Source: Rhodovibrio salinarum DSM 9154 (GTDB lineage Bacteria > Pseudomonadota > Alphaproteobacteria > Kiloniellales > Rhodovibrionaceae). Taken from it: 64,000 nucleotides of DNA. The stretch covers positions 1,525,548 to 1,589,547 of the forward strand of contig NZ_KI911559.1 of assembly GCF_000515255.1 (NCBI RefSeq), read 5' to 3'. The notes under the pieces are model-generated. The model searched no databases. It was not told the DNA's origin and saw nothing but the letters and a program-made list of their open reading frames with translations. Positions 1-9,151 of this stretch are shown in pieces. Within the stretch, counting starts at the first letter, position 1. Each line of letters starts with the position of its first letter. The position numbers and the translations under genes are program-made.

Positions 1-1
1 G

Positions 2-328
2 GTGCTGATCATGACCCTCTATCCGGTGTTGTCGGTGATCGGTCAGGAAATCGTGTTCCGCCCGCTGTTCTTCCGGCGCTACGGCCATTTGATAGGCGGG
101 CCGGTGATCCGTGTTGTGCTGAACGCCGGCGTGTTCTCGCTGGCGCACCTGTTCTATCAGAACTGGGTCGCCCTGACCCTGACCTTCCTGGGCGGGATCG
201 CCTTCGGCTACGCCTACGAGCGCAGCGGTTCGTTCCCCCTGGTCTTCCTGATGCACACGCTGGCCGGCCAGGCGCTGTTCACGCTCGGGCTCGGCGCGTT
301 CTTCTATCATGGGTCGATCCCCGGCTAG
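2..328 (+). CDS. CPBP-family intramembrane glutamic protease, C-terminal part (5' partial)
   Basis: Membrane-embedded protein of the CPBP (CAAX protease / bacteriocin-processing) family. The fragment has the family's first motif as QEIVFRPLFFRR (E-x3-R), a second motif with a histidine in SLAHLFY, and a third segment LMHTLAGQ. At least three hydrophobic helices are visible. Family members are normally 200-300 residues, so only about the last third is present and the frame is open to the window edge; the apparent GTG at base 2 is probably internal. The substrate cannot be inferred. Confidence 0.75.
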   Translation: MLIMTLYPVLSVIGQEIVFRPLFFRRYGHLIGGPVIRVVLNAGVFSLAHLFYQNWVALTLTFLGGIAFGYAYERSGSFPLVFLMHTLAGQALFTLGLGAFFYHGSIPG

Positions 329-390
329 CCGTCCCGGGATCGGTCGCCGGTGCCGTTCGGCAGGCGGCTTGGGCTGTTCGTAACGCGAAA

Positions 391-422
391 CAGGGCCCAC
401 CGCGGAGAGGCGGCGGGCCCTG
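391..422 (-). terminator. Hairpin terminator of the SDR gene
   Basis: Arms CAGGGCCCACCGC and GCGGCGGGCCCTG pair with one mismatch around a six-base loop, about 30 bases past the SDR stop codon on the minus strand. The following minus-strand bases (TTTCGCG) give only a weak U-tract. Confidence 0.6.
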
Positions 423-453
423 TTCGACGTTTGAGGTTGGCCGGCTGGGTCGG

Positions 454-1200
454 TTACACGGGCTGGACCGTTGGGCGGAACAGGATCTCGTTCACGTCCA
501 CGTTGTCCGGCTGGGAGATCGCGAAAGCGACCATATCGGCCATGGTTCCGGCCGGGACGCCGATCTTGCTGACCACGTCGCGCACCGTATCGCCGACGCC
601 GGGTTCGGTGATGTGGCTGGTCAGCTCCGTATCGACTGCGCCCGGGGAGATCACGGTGACGCGGACGTTGTAGTCCTTGACCTCCTGGCGCAGTCCTTCG
701 GACAGCGAGCGGACCGCGTGCTTGGTGGCGCAGTAGACGGCGCCGGTCTCGACGGTCTTGTGCCCGTAGACCGACGAGACGTTGATGACGTGGCCGGACT
801 TCTGCTCCTTGAAGATCGGCAGCGCGGCGGCGATGCCGTAGAGCGTGCCCTTCACGTTCACGTCGATCATCTGGTTCCACTCGTCGATCCGCAGGCTTTC
901 CAGCGGCGATAGCGGCATCAGGCCGGCATTGTTGAAGATCACGTCAACTCGGCCGAAGCTGTCCTTGGCGGTCTGCACCAGCTTCTGGACGTCTTCCAGC
1001 TTGGTCACGTCGGTAGAGACGGACACGGCCTCGCCGCCAGCTTTGGTGATCTCCTTCGTCAGCGTCTCGAGCCGGTCGGTCCGACGGGCGCCGAGCACGA
1101 CCTTGGCGCCCTTGGCTGCCAGGTCGTGGGCGGTCGCTTCGCCCATGCCGCTCGAGGCGCCGGTGATGACGACGACTTTTCCGGTGATGTTATCGGTCAT
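454..1200 (-). CDS. SDR family NAD(P)-dependent oxidoreductase
   Basis: Classical short-chain dehydrogenase/reductase of 248 residues. The dinucleotide-binding motif TGASSGMG is at residues 13-20, the structural NNAG motif at 90-93, the catalytic serine in VSSV (142-143), and the catalytic pair Y156 and K160 in YCATK. Arginines after the second strand (GARR) favour NADP. The length is typical for a soluble cytosolic enzyme. Overall wording resembles the YdfG-like serine 3-dehydrogenase branch, but the substrate cannot be assigned. It is monocistronic, with its own hairpin terminator. Confidence 0.9.
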   Translation of the reverse strand: MTDNITGKVVVITGASSGMGEATAHDLAAKGAKVVLGARRTDRLETLTKEITKAGGEAVSVSTDVTKLEDVQKLVQTAKDSFGRVDVIFNNAGLMPLSPLESLRIDEWNQMIDVNVKGTLYGIAAALPIFKEQKSGHVINVSSVYGHKTVETGAVYCATKHAVRSLSEGLRQEVKDYNVRVTVISPGAVDTELTSHITEPGVGDTVRDVVSKIGVPAGTMADMVAFAISQPDNVDVNEILFRPTVQPV

Positions 1201-1318
1201 GACTTTCTCCTACTGTGTTTGCGCTCCGCGGCCGTTTCGCCGGCAGCGGAAGGGGTCGGTTCGCGGAGGGCAGCGCGACGCGCGCTTCTGATCGGGAAGA
1301 ATTTTCAAGGCCGTGCGC

Positions 1319-1672
1319 TCACTCGGCCCGTTCGATGCGCACCGGAAAGGCGCCCTTCTGGAGCAGGGCATCGATCGGCCCATCGAAGGCGCCGAGCCGG
1401 ACCAGGCCGGCTGCGGCCTGGAAGGGCTTGTAGAAGATCGCGAGGTTGCCCCAGGGGGCGTAGAGCGTGATGTCGCCGGCCTTGGCCGCGTAGCGCGACG
1501 GCGCGTCGGTGATGTCGAGCTTGCGCGGCAGGTCCGCGATCTTCTCGACCCCGTGATAGTCGCTCAGCTCCAGCTCCAGCGGCAGCAGGGCAGCGAAATC
1601 GCGCCCGGCCGGCGTGTCGTCGAGCGTCGCCGGCAGAACCCGGTCTGCGACGCGGATGTTGATTCGGGTCAT
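1319..1672 (-). CDS. Cyclophilin-like fold protein
   Basis: Small protein of 117 residues matching the bacterial cyclophilin-like domain family. The recognisable core is a mid-protein stretch GDITLYAPWGNLAIFYKPF followed by a GAFDGP turn. The family has the beta-barrel fold of cyclophilins, but peptidyl-prolyl isomerase activity is not established for it. No signal peptide is visible. It is transcribed away from the oxidoreductase-cupin operon across a dyad-rich spacer and may share control with it (inference). Confidence 0.7.
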   Translation of the reverse strand: MTRINIRVADRVLPATLDDTPAGRDFAALLPLELELSDYHGVEKIADLPRKLDITDAPSRYAAKAGDITLYAPWGNLAIFYKPFQAAAGLVRLGAFDGPIDALLQKGAFPVRIERAE

Positions 1673-1753
1673 GGTGGGCCTCCGGTCTTCGTTCGCTCAA
1701 AGAGTTAAGCGTCAAAGCGCGAGGGAATTATCCCTTGTGTTGTACTGGCACCC

Positions 1754-1768
1754 ATGAGCCGAACTCAT
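1754..1768. promoter_or_regulatory. Dyad ATGAG-N5-CTCAT in the divergent spacer
   Basis: A perfect 5-bp dyad (ATGAG CCGAA CTCAT) about 80 bases upstream of the cyclophilin-like gene. Its half-site is the core of the longer dyad at 1885-1909, so the same regulator may bind both. No cognate regulator gene is in the window. Confidence 0.35.
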
Positions 1769-1884
1769 AAATCGAACGAATGCGACGTGCCGAATTCCGG
1801 TCGATTGGGACCGATACGGACTGGCGTTTTGATCCCGCGAGATGGCTGCACGTGACCCTCGTATTCAGGCGGACGCGAGAGGGC

Positions 1885-1925
1885 ATGAGCATTCGTGAAT
1901 AATGCTCATAAGTCTTTTGAGCATT
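1885..1925. promoter_or_regulatory. Candidate operator: ATGAGCATT dyad plus a third half-site
   Basis: ATGAGCATT (1885-1893) and AATGCTCAT (1901-1909) form a perfect 9-bp inverted repeat with a 7-base spacer. A third copy, TGAGCATT, follows at 1918-1925. The array lies about 145 bases upstream of the oxidoreductase-cupin operon in the 396-base non-coding spacer 1673-2068. The rest of that spacer shows no gene. Confidence 0.5.
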
Positions 1926-2068
1926 CTGACCGTTAAGCGCCATGGATGACCCGCTATCTCTAACGTGTGGCGATGAGATCGCCTGTAACCGGCGTTGTTT
2001 TCCAGAAACGGCGATACCGCAGCCAAGCTGGCCCGGCCGCCGGCCTGGAAGACCGCGAGGAGACACGG

Positions 2069-2707
2069 ATGAAGATCGGCATTCTCGGATCGGGCCTGAT
2101 GGGCGGCAAGCTGGGCAAGTTTTGGGCCGCCTGCGGGCATGACGTGACCTTTGCCTATGCCCGCAGCCAGGCCAAGCTCGCACGCCTGGCCGCGGAATGC
2201 GGCGGCGCTGACGGCTCGGTCGCCGAAGCCGTCGACGGCGCGGAGGCGGTCCTGCTGTCCGTGCACTGGTCGCGCATCGACGACGTTCTGGCGCAGGCGG
2301 GCGACCTGGCCGGCCAGGTCGTGCTCAACTGCTGTGTCCCCTTGAACGACAGCAATAGCGACCTTGTGCTGGGCCCGACCACCTCCGGCGCGGAGGAACT
2401 GGCCGCCCTGCGACCGAAGGCCCGCTGGGTCTCCTGCTTCAACACCAGTCCGTCGGAAAGCTTCGCCCCGGTGTTTGCCCGCAAGGGCACGGACACGCCG
2501 CCACAGCTCCTGGTCTACGGCGACGACGTCGGGGCCAAGGACGTTGCGGCGGGTCTGATCCGCGACATCGGCTTCGAGCCATTGGAGACCGGTGGTCTGC
2601 GGACCGGGCGCTTCGCCGAACCGTTCGCCTTGGTGACCGCGGAACTGGCGTACGACCAGCCCGGCGGCCCGGCACTCACCTACCGTTTCGACAAGCTGCG
2701 CGGTTAA
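2069..2707 (+). CDS. NADPH-dependent F420-reductase-like oxidoreductase (NAD(P)-binding)
   Basis: A protein of 212 residues with an N-terminal Rossmann motif, MKIGILGSGLMGGKLG, characteristic of the F420-oxidoreductase / NADP-oxidoreductase coenzyme-F420-dependent domain. Many bacterial members act on substrates other than F420. The start is set by the GGAGA ribosome-binding site just upstream and by the motif beginning at Met1; a longer open frame from 1967 adds only unconserved sequence. It is followed after 30 bases by the cupin gene, so the two likely form an operon and may act on related small molecules (inference). Confidence 0.75.
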   Translation: MKIGILGSGLMGGKLGKFWAACGHDVTFAYARSQAKLARLAAECGGADGSVAEAVDGAEAVLLSVHWSRIDDVLAQAGDLAGQVVLNCCVPLNDSNSDLVLGPTTSGAEELAALRPKARWVSCFNTSPSESFAPVFARKGTDTPPQLLVYGDDVGAKDVAAGLIRDIGFEPLETGGLRTGRFAEPFALVTAELAYDQPGGPALTYRFDKLRG

Positions 2708-2737
2708 ACGCACAACGCTCAGAATAAGGAGACGACC

Positions 2738-3148
2738 ATGAAGATCATCCGCTCAGGCAGCAGCCCCTCGACCCCGGGGCCGGAAGACTATTTCACCGGA
2801 ACGGTGCGCATCGACCCGCTGTTTCAGGCCGAAGAACCCGGCCGCGCCAGCGGGGCTCACGTCACCTTCGAGCCGGAAGCCCGGACCGCGTGGCACACCC
2901 ATCCGGCGGGCCAGACCCTGATCGTCACCTTCGGCCGCGGCCGCGTGCAGCGCGAAGGCGGGCCGATCGAGGAGATCAGCCAGGGCGACGTCGTCTGGTT
3001 CCCCGCCGGCGAGAAGCACTGGCACGGGGCGTCGCCCGAGACGGCGATGAGCCACATCGCCGTCCAGGAAAGCATCGACGGCAGCCCCGTCACCTGGATG
3101 GAGAAGGTCTCGGATGAGGACTATTTCGGGGAAGGTGGTGAGCGCTGA
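2738..3148 (+). CDS. Cupin with hydroxynitrile-lyase-type metal site
   Basis: Single-domain cupin of 136 residues. The metal ligands appear as H53, H55, Q59 and H94, within WHTHPAGQ and KHWHGA. From memory these are the same residues and numbers as the manganese ligands of the small cupin (R)-hydroxynitrile lyase from Granulicella; A40 and V42 also coincide with known active-site positions there. The family is usually annotated carboxymuconolactone-decarboxylase-associated cupin, and its physiological substrate is generally unknown. A strong AAGGAG ribosome-binding site precedes the start. It is second gene of the oxidoreductase-cupin pair. Confidence 0.8.
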   Translation: MKIIRSGSSPSTPGPEDYFTGTVRIDPLFQAEEPGRASGAHVTFEPEARTAWHTHPAGQTLIVTFGRGRVQREGGPIEEISQGDVVWFPAGEKHWHGASPETAMSHIAVQESIDGSPVTWMEKVSDEDYFGEGGER

Positions 3149-3365
3149 GCGCCAAGCCGGGCCACCTTGCAAGACCCGCTACGCCATGCGGCCCGCAAAC
3201 GCTCGGGTCATCGTTAAGCTGCGGTTCCCTGCAATCTGGCTCCGGAGTCTATGCGCCTGCGCTTTCTTCACCCGCTCCGACAGGGCGGGGCGTCTGCGCC
3301 GTGCGCCTGTAACCGCCACTGGGCCGCCCGGCCACCAGCCGATGTCTCTGCTCTTAATCGTTGGG

Positions 3366-3445
3366 GCGCCGTGCAAGCCGCATCAATAATGCAGAACACC
3401 TGAACGCTTGTTCTTTCCCGCATTATTGACGCTCAGGCACGGCGC
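3366..3445. repeat. Large interrupted inverted repeat in a non-coding spacer
   Basis: Outer arms GCGCCGTGC (3366-3374) and GCACGGCGC (3437-3445) enclose inner arms TCAATAATGC (3383-3392) and GCATTATTGA (3420-3429). All are perfect. The result could fold into an 80-base two-tier stem-loop. It sits in the 396-base spacer between the cupin gene and tRNA-Ala, where I see no convincing gene. It could be a structured RNA, a decayed mobile-element end pair or an operator. Confidence 0.55.
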
Positions 3446-3544
3446 AGCGAGGGCCGCTATTGCGGCACGCTCCACCATCAGGGCAGAGGCGTTTCCTCTG
3501 ACTAAAAAAAAGCAGAACGGTTTGGTGCTTTTCAAAGGATAGCT

Positions 3545-3620
<76 letters not shown>

Positions 3621-3883
3621 ATCCTGAAGCGACGGCGGCTGGGTGCGATCCGTGTGAATCGCCGTGTGCCGTCGCCACGGAACCTAAGAAGCGTGGTCCC
3701 CGGTGACAAGAGAAAACTGAGGACGCTCCTGCATCGATTTTCCGGTCCGGTTCGGCGTCGATCGTCTGGCCGAACAGGTCCGCCTGCGCGGGATCTGGTC
3801 CGGCGAGGTTGACCGGCGGGCCGCCGCTTGAGCTGGTCAGCGGCCTTGGCCCGCCGTCAGGTCGCAAGACCCGTTGAGATCGG

Positions 3884-4246
3884 TTAGTTGTCTTCCTGGT
3901 CGTCGTCGTCGACGACGTTGCTGAACGCGGTGTCGTCGCCGCCCAGGTCGGAGCTGTCGTCGATCTCTTCGCTGCTGTCTTCCTCGTAGCTGGTATCGTC
4001 GTCCAGGCCCGTGTCCTCGGTATCTTCGCCCAGGACGGCTTCCTCTTCGGCCGGTGCGGCCGCTGCGGCCGGAGCAGCCTTGCTGCGGCTGCTGTCCTTG
4101 CTGCGGCTGCGCCGGCTTTTGGCCGGCGCTTCAACGTCGACCGTTTCGCCGCACGACGGGCAGGCCGGCGGGTTTTTCCGTAGGTCGTAGAACTTCGTGC
4201 CGCACGACGGGCACAGGCGCTTCTTGCCCCACTCGGGCTTGGCCAC
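3884..4246 (-). CDS. TIGR02300 family protein (FYDLN acid protein)
   Basis: About 120 residues. The N-terminus starts [22 protein letters not shown] and has two CxxC pairs (CPSC and CPSC) forming a zinc-ribbon-like knuckle. A basic, serine-rich linker and a long acidic tail ending DDDDQEDN follow. This matches the alphaproteobacterial FYDLN-acid family, whose function is unknown. I chose the GTG at 4246 because GGGGGAGCG precedes it and family members begin at this lysine-rich segment; the upstream ATG would add 25 unconserved residues. It is divergent from aroA and beside tRNA-Ala, a neighbourhood I associate with the family. Confidence 0.85.
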   Translation of the reverse strand: MAKPEWGKKRLCPSCGTKFYDLRKNPPACPSCGETVDVEAPAKSRRSRSKDSSRSKAAPAAAAAPAEEEAVLGEDTEDTGLDDDTSYEEDSSEEIDDSSDLGGDDTAFSNVVDDDDQEDN

Positions 4247-4468
4247 GGTTCGCTCCCCCGTTGCTGCGTGCTTGGCGTTGACTGCGTACCGCGTTCGAGG
4301 CGACGCCCCGCGAGTGGACATCTGCCGCGCGCCGCCGCCCCCTGGCGGTTGGCGACGGCAATTGCCACGCCCTGGCTGGACCTGTCAAAAGGAAAAGGCC
4401 GGGCCGTCCGGCTTTCTCGCCCCGACCCAAAGCCGCCCGCTGGTGCGGCCATAACGCTCTCAGGACTC

Positions 4469-5824
4469 ATGACCGATCCCACCGCGCTTCCACGTCCGCT
4501 GACCGCCCGCCCGGCTGGCGGGCTATCCGGCCGCGTCGCCGTCCCGGGCGACAAGTCGATCTCTCATCGCGCCTTGATGCTGGGCGCGCTGGCGGCCGGG
4601 GAAACCACGATCGACGGCCTGCTGACCGGTGCCGACGTGATCGCGACGTCGGATGCGATGGAAGCCTTGGGGGCTACGGTGCACCGCGGCGGCGAGGGGG
4701 AGAGCTGGCGGGTCTGGGGGCGTGGCGTGGGCGCGCTGATCGAGCCGGACCAGGTGCTCGACCTCGGCAACTCCGGCACCAGCGCCCGGCTGCTGATGGG
4801 GGTTTTGGCCGGTCACCCGGTGCGCGCAACGATGACCGGCGATGCCTCGTTGCGTCGGCGCCCGATGGGCCGGGTGATCGAGCCGCTGAGCCGGATCGGC
4901 GCGCAGATCGCCGCCCGCACCGGCGGCCGGATGCCGCTGACGGTCACCGGCACCGCCGATCCGATGCCGATCGCGTACGAACTGCCGGTCGCCTCCGCCC
5001 AGGTGAAATCGGCCATCCTGCTCGCCGGCCTGAACGCGCCGGGCGAGACCAGCGTGATCGAGCCCGAGGATACCCGCGACCACACCGAATTGATGCTGCG
5101 CGCCTTCGGCGCGGAGGTTCGGGTTGACCGGACCGAGCGCGGCCGCCGGTCGATTCTGGTGGGCGAGGCGGAGCTGACCGGCCGGCCGGTGCGTGTGCCG
5201 GCTGATCCCTCCTCGGCGGCTTTCCCTTTGGTCGCGGGGCTGCTGGTGCCGGGCTCGCGGGTCGAACTGCCAGCGGTCGGCATGAACCCGCATCGCACGG
5301 GGCTGCTGACCACCCTGCGCGAGATGGGCGCGGCACTTACCATGCAGAACGAGCGCACCGAGGCCGGCGAGCCGGTGGCCGATCTGATCGCCGAGGCGGG
5401 GCCGTTGCAGGGGGTCGAGGTACCGGCACATCGGGCGCCGTCGATGATCGACGAGTATCCGGTCCTGTGCGTTGCGGCCGCGCTTGCCGAGGGGCGGACG
5501 GTGATGCACGGCATCGGCGAATTGCGGGTAAAGGAGAGCGACCGCCTGGATGCGATGGCCCGTGGGCTGGAAGCTTGCGGCGTCACGGTGGAGGAGGGCG
5601 CTGATTGGCTGGTCGTCCACGGCACTGGCGGCCGGCGGCCGGAGGGGGGCGCCACGCTTGATGCCCGCCTGGACCATCGGATCACGATGAGTTTCCTCGT
5701 GCTGGGTCTGGTCAGCGAGGCCGGGGTGGCGATCGATGACGCGCGGCCGAGCGAGACCTCCTTTCCCGGTTTCGATCGGCTGATGGCGGCGCTGGGTGCG
5801 GATCTCCGGCCTGGCGTCCTCTAG
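4469..5824 (+). CDS. aroA: 3-phosphoshikimate 1-carboxyvinyltransferase (EPSP synthase)
   Basis: EPSP synthase, sixth step of the shikimate pathway, transferring enolpyruvyl from PEP to shikimate-3-phosphate in the cytosol. The protein has 451 residues, with the phosphate-binding motif GDKSISHR at 27-34, the [10 protein letters not shown] signature, LRVKESDRL near the C-terminal domain and the DHRITMSF motif. Length and motifs are normal for the family. The in-frame region upstream of the chosen ATG overlaps the divergent TIGR02300 gene and is unconserved. The frequent downstream partners cmk and rpsA are absent here; an ABC binding-protein gene follows instead. Confidence 0.96.
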   Translation: MTDPTALPRPLTARPAGGLSGRVAVPGDKSISHRALMLGALAAGETTIDGLLTGADVIATSDAMEALGATVHRGGEGESWRVWGRGVGALIEPDQVLDLGNSGTSARLLMGVLAGHPVRATMTGDASLRRRPMGRVIEPLSRIGAQIAARTGGRMPLTVTGTADPMPIAYELPVASAQVKSAILLAGLNAPGETSVIEPEDTRDHTELMLRAFGAEVRVDRTERGRRSILVGEAELTGRPVRVPADPSSAAFPLVAGLLVPGSRVELPAVGMNPHRTGLLTTLREMGAALTMQNERTEAGEPVADLIAEAGPLQGVEVPAHRAPSMIDEYPVLCVAAALAEGRTVMHGIGELRVKESDRLDAMARGLEACGVTVEEGADWLVVHGTGGRRPEGGATLDARLDHRITMSFLVLGLVSEAGVAIDDARPSETSFPGFDRLMAALGADLRPGVL

Positions 5825-5952
5825 CACGGCCCGCGCGCCCTTCCGTCATTGTCCCCGCCCATTGCCGCCGCCAGCGCGGAGCGTGCCGACGCGCCTGAAC
5901 TTTCGCGTGTGGGGTTAACGGAACCGGGGTGGCGTTGATACCGTTTATTCGC

Positions 5953-6009
5953 CCGGGCGGCAAAAGCGCCCCAAGAAGGCGCCCCCTTTGGACGGGGATG
6001 ACCGCCCGG
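5953..6009 (+). other. Possible structured leader upstream of the binding-protein gene
   Basis: Arms CCGGGCGG (5953-5960) and CCGCCCGG (6002-6009) enclose a partly self-complementary segment in the 254-base spacer after aroA. It could be a terminator for aroA or a folded 5' leader; no U-tract follows. I recognise no riboswitch class. Confidence 0.3.
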
Positions 6010-6078
6010 TGGGGGTAACCGGCGAGTGACGTGAACGCGCGTTTGCCCAAAAAGCACGACAGCAAGGGAGGCTCACAG

Positions 6079-7428
6079 ATGAGCGACACCAAGCGCAGTC
6101 ACGCGAGCACCACCCAGGCGATCAACCGCCGCGGCTTTATTAAGACCGCCGGGGTTGCAGGCGGTGCGCTCGCGCTGAGCGGAATCGGCGCCCCACGCGT
6201 GCGCGCGCAGGCGGCCAAGGTGAAGGTCGGCCAGATCGCGCCGATGACCGGCTCCGCGGCCGAGTTCGGGCCGTTCTACCGCGATGGCGCGCGCCTCGCG
6301 ATTCAGCAAATCAACGAGGCGGCGAAGGAGGTGTTCGGCCAGGAGATCATCGCCGAGCATATCGTCGAGGACACCAACACCCTGCCGACCCCGGCGATCG
6401 AAAGTGCACGCAAGTTGGTCGAGGCCGACGGCGTCGCGGCCATGATCGGCGCCTGGTCGTCGGGCGTGACGGTGGCGACCGCGACGTCCGTGTCGATCCC
6501 GAACGGGGTGTTGCAGATCTCCAACGGTTCGACCTCGCCGCTGATCTCGGTGCTGCCGGAGGATGCCGAGGCCGACCTGCTGTTCCGCACCACCTCCTCC
6601 GATGCGCTGCAGGGCGTGGTCGCCGCCCAGCTCGCCGCGGGCGAGATCATGGACGACTATTCCAACAAGACCGCCTCCACGATCTTCGTGAACAACCCCT
6701 ATGGTCAGGGGCTGTCGAACGCTTTTGCACGCTCCTTCCAGCTGCGGGGCGGTACGGTGCACGCCCAGGTTCCGCACCCCGAGGAGGTGCAGCCGACCTA
6801 CAAGTCCCAGCTCGCCGTCGCGCTCAAGGACGAGCCGGATATCCTGGTCTGCTGTTCCTATCCGGGGCACACCGCCACCTTCCTGAAGGAGGCGCGCGAC
6901 GTCTTCGGCTTCACCAACTGGCAGTTCGTCGACGGCAACAAGTCCGAGAAGGTGCTGAATGCCGTCGGCGCAGAGGATCTGGCCGGGAAGATGGGCACCG
7001 CCCCCGGCTCCGATCCGAGCCTGCCGGCCTACCAGAACTTCGAAAGTGCCTTTAAGGCGCAGTTCGACCACGACCGGATCGTGCCGTTCACCAACTCGGC
7101 CTACGATGCGGGGGCCGCGATCGGTCTGGCCGTGGCGCGTGCGATCGCCAATGGCGCGGGCGAGCTCGACGGTCGCACCATTCGCGACAACCTGCGGCCG
7201 GTGTCGAATCCGGACGGCACGCGGATCGATGGCGGCAAGCCGGAGAACTTCGCCAAGGCGATGGAGATGCTCCGCAACGGCGAGGACATCAACTATTCCG
7301 GCGCTGCGGGCGCGTGCGACTTTGACGACAACGGTGACGTCAAGACACCGATCGCGCTGTGGCGCTTCACCAAGGATGGTACCGAGACTACGCAGATCCA
7401 GGGGGCCACGGACATTCCGTCCGAGTAA
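6079..7428 (+). CDS. Branched-chain amino acid-type ABC transporter substrate-binding protein
   Basis: Periplasmic binding protein of the Leu/Ile/Val-binding (type I) family, 449 residues. The N-terminus is a Tat signal with RRGFIKT at 17-23, a hydrophobic stretch and a likely cleavage near RAQA (43-46). The mature protein begins KVKVGQIAPMTGSAAEFG, the usual first strand of amide/urea/amino-acid binding proteins. GGGAGG precedes the chosen ATG. No permease or ATPase gene lies nearby, so it is an orphan component or works with a transporter encoded elsewhere. The ligand cannot be told from sequence. Confidence 0.88.
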   Translation: MSDTKRSHASTTQAINRRGFIKTAGVAGGALALSGIGAPRVRAQAAKVKVGQIAPMTGSAAEFGPFYRDGARLAIQQINEAAKEVFGQEIIAEHIVEDTNTLPTPAIESARKLVEADGVAAMIGAWSSGVTVATATSVSIPNGVLQISNGSTSPLISVLPEDAEADLLFRTTSSDALQGVVAAQLAAGEIMDDYSNKTASTIFVNNPYGQGLSNAFARSFQLRGGTVHAQVPHPEEVQPTYKSQLAVALKDEPDILVCCSYPGHTATFLKEARDVFGFTNWQFVDGNKSEKVLNAVGAEDLAGKMGTAPGSDPSLPAYQNFESAFKAQFDHDRIVPFTNSAYDAGAAIGLAVARAIANGAGELDGRTIRDNLRPVSNPDGTRIDGGKPENFAKAMEMLRNGEDINYSGAAGACDFDDNGDVKTPIALWRFTKDGTETTQIQGATDIPSE

Positions 7429-7490
7429 CCCTGGCAAACGGCCGGCATCTGGCCGCTTACGAGGCTGTCTGGTCCGCCGGGCGGGAAAGG

Positions 7491-7528
7491 CCCGTCGCCG
7501 CATAACCGCGGCGGCGGGTTCTTTCTTA
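7491..7528 (+). terminator. Intrinsic terminator after the binding-protein gene
   Basis: CCCGTCGCCGC and GCGGCGGCGGG pair with one mismatch around ATAACC, followed by TTCTTTCTTA. Confidence 0.75.
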
Positions 7529-7591
7529 TGTGGGCTTCTGTTACGCGGGACGCGGTATGCTGTGGGCGCTTACCGGTGGTATCCAGCACCT

Positions 7592-8146
7592 TCATCCGCA
7601 CAGGCACGATAATTTTGCCTGCACGGACTGCACGAGCTGCGGCGTGGGTGTCAGGCCATCAAGCCGCAAGATCGGCGCAGACTGTTTACGCAGCCAAGAT
7701 TCATGTTTTGCGAGGTTGCGCCCGGGCACGGTCGGGTTTTCATAACGTGATGCCCAGTCACGGAAGGCCAGGTGGGCTTCGTGCATATCCCCGCCCGGCA
7801 ATATCCGCGCGCCGTAACGGGCGGTTTCACGCTGGTCGAGGCGTTGAAGCCGTGTGGCGGTGGGCGTGTAAATGAAAACGATCAGATCGACGGCGCGGAT
7901 CAGGGTGTCTCCCCAGCTCATACACGAGCCTGTCAGAATCCAGCCCGCCGTCTCATCCTGTCGTCTCCCGATCAGGCTGATCCGATCTTCGATTGGCCGC
8001 TTGATCCTGAACGGGGGATCGGTCGGCATCCAGTAGAAATCATCGACATCTATCTGGGGAACGGTGAGCTGTTCGGCCAGGGCCGCGCCGAGCGTTGAGA
8101 CACCGGCGCAGGACCCGCCTGTGATGTGGATTTTTCGCCCAGTCAT
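7592..8146 (-). CDS. P-loop NTPase, adenylate/shikimate-kinase-like
   Basis: Small ATPase of 184 residues from the chosen ATG. The Walker A motif GGSCAGVST is at 10-18, followed by a VDDFYW segment like the substrate side of small-molecule kinases and FlaR/topology-modulation-type proteins. An arginine-rich lid (ATRLQRLDQRETARYG) is present. The substrate is unknown. A TTG 21 bases upstream could extend the frame, but the ATG at 8146 has AAGG suitably placed. It is convergent with the preceding binding-protein gene. Confidence 0.65.
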   Translation of the reverse strand: MTGRKIHITGGSCAGVSTLGAALAEQLTVPQIDVDDFYWMPTDPPFRIKRPIEDRISLIGRRQDETAGWILTGSCMSWGDTLIRAVDLIVFIYTPTATRLQRLDQRETARYGARILPGGDMHEAHLAFRDWASRYENPTVPGRNLAKHESWLRKQSAPILRLDGLTPTPQLVQSVQAKLSCLCG

Positions 8147-8246
8147 GACCTGCGCCTTACCACCCAAGTCGAGCGGGGATTGCCAGCCTGCGGAATCGTG
8201 CGTGTGAACTGTCTGCTGTGTCCCGCAGCCAACCCTGGGCAGCGGT

Positions 8247-8951
8247 TTATCTGCGGCTGGCCAGCAACCCCGGGAGCAGCGCGGGAATTTCGGTGAACGA
8301 GCTGACGACTGCGTCCGCGCCGAGGTCGGCGGCGGGCTGGGCGGTATAGCCGTAGTCGACCAGCACGATTGGCACGCTGGCGTCCCGCGCGGCGTCCAGG
8401 TCGGTTCGGCTGTCGCCGATCATGACTGCCCGCTCCGGATCGCCGCCGGCAAGTTCGATCGTTGCGGTGATGTGGCCGCCGTCCGGCTTGCGGACTTTGA
8501 AGCGGTCACCGCCGGCCACCGCCGCGAAGTAGGGCATCAGCGCCAGTTCGCGCAGGATCTTGTCGCTGGGAACCTGCGGTTTGTTGGTGCAGACCGCCAG
8601 CGTATGCGTTTCCGACTGCCAGCGCGCCAGCGTGTCGAGGACGCCGGGGTAGGGGCTGCTGTGGCTGACCGGATCGCGTTCGTAGATGTCCTTGTACGCC
8701 TGGACCAGCTCGGGCAGTTGCTGGCCGTCGGGGCGCCCGCCCGCTGCCTCGATCCCCCAGGCCACCAGTTGGCCGACGCCGCGTCCAACCAGCTTGCGCA
8801 CGGTCACTTCGGAGAGCGCACAGAGATCGAGGCTCGCGAGCAGGCGGTTCAGCGCGGTCGTCAGATCGGCGACCGTGTCGACCAGGGTTCCGTCGAGGTC
8901 GATGATGAGAGTGGCAGGTGCGTCCAGACGGTCAGCGGTTGGATCGGACAT
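8247..8951 (-). CDS. gph: HAD family phosphatase, phosphoglycolate phosphatase type
   Basis: Haloacid dehalogenase superfamily phosphatase of 234 residues. Motif I DLDGTLVDT is at 18-26 with nucleophile and acid aspartates, motif II is the threonine in VCTNK, and motif III/IV comprises the KPDGG lysine and MIGDSRTDL. An alpha-helical cap follows motif I, as in 2-phosphoglycolate phosphatase, which salvages 2-phosphoglycolate to glycolate. The start was moved to the internal ATG because the upstream 36 residues are unconserved and arginine-rich. Other small phosphoesters remain possible substrates. Confidence 0.82.
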   Translation of the reverse strand: MSDPTADRLDAPATLIIDLDGTLVDTVADLTTALNRLLASLDLCALSEVTVRKLVGRGVGQLVAWGIEAAGGRPDGQQLPELVQAYKDIYERDPVSHSSPYPGVLDTLARWQSETHTLAVCTNKPQVPSDKILRELALMPYFAAVAGGDRFKVRKPDGGHITATIELAGGDPERAVMIGDSRTDLDAARDASVPIVLVDYGYTAQPAADLGADAVVSSFTEIPALLPGLLASRR

Positions 8952-9151
8952 CGAATGAGTGGGTCTCCGGATGGGGTGTGGGCGCGCGAGCGGCACAGGT
9001 GTGCGGCGCGGGGCCACGCTTTTGACACGGTCGCCCCGGCTTGTGTGTTCACGGCCCACGCAAAAAGTAGCGGTGTGGGGCGGGATGCTAGCCTAACTAC
9101 GCTGGCCGTGCATCCCGTCAGTGGCTGACCTGAAACGAAAGGATGCATGCC

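Noticed and set aside
4523-5827. A 434-codon antisense frame opposite aroA
   Set aside because: Composition is Arg/His/Gln-rich low complexity, typical of antisense GC-rich reading, with no family resemblance.
6073-7503. A 476-codon antisense frame opposite the binding-protein gene
   Set aside because: It overlaps a gene with a clear Tat signal and family motifs and has no recognisable domain.
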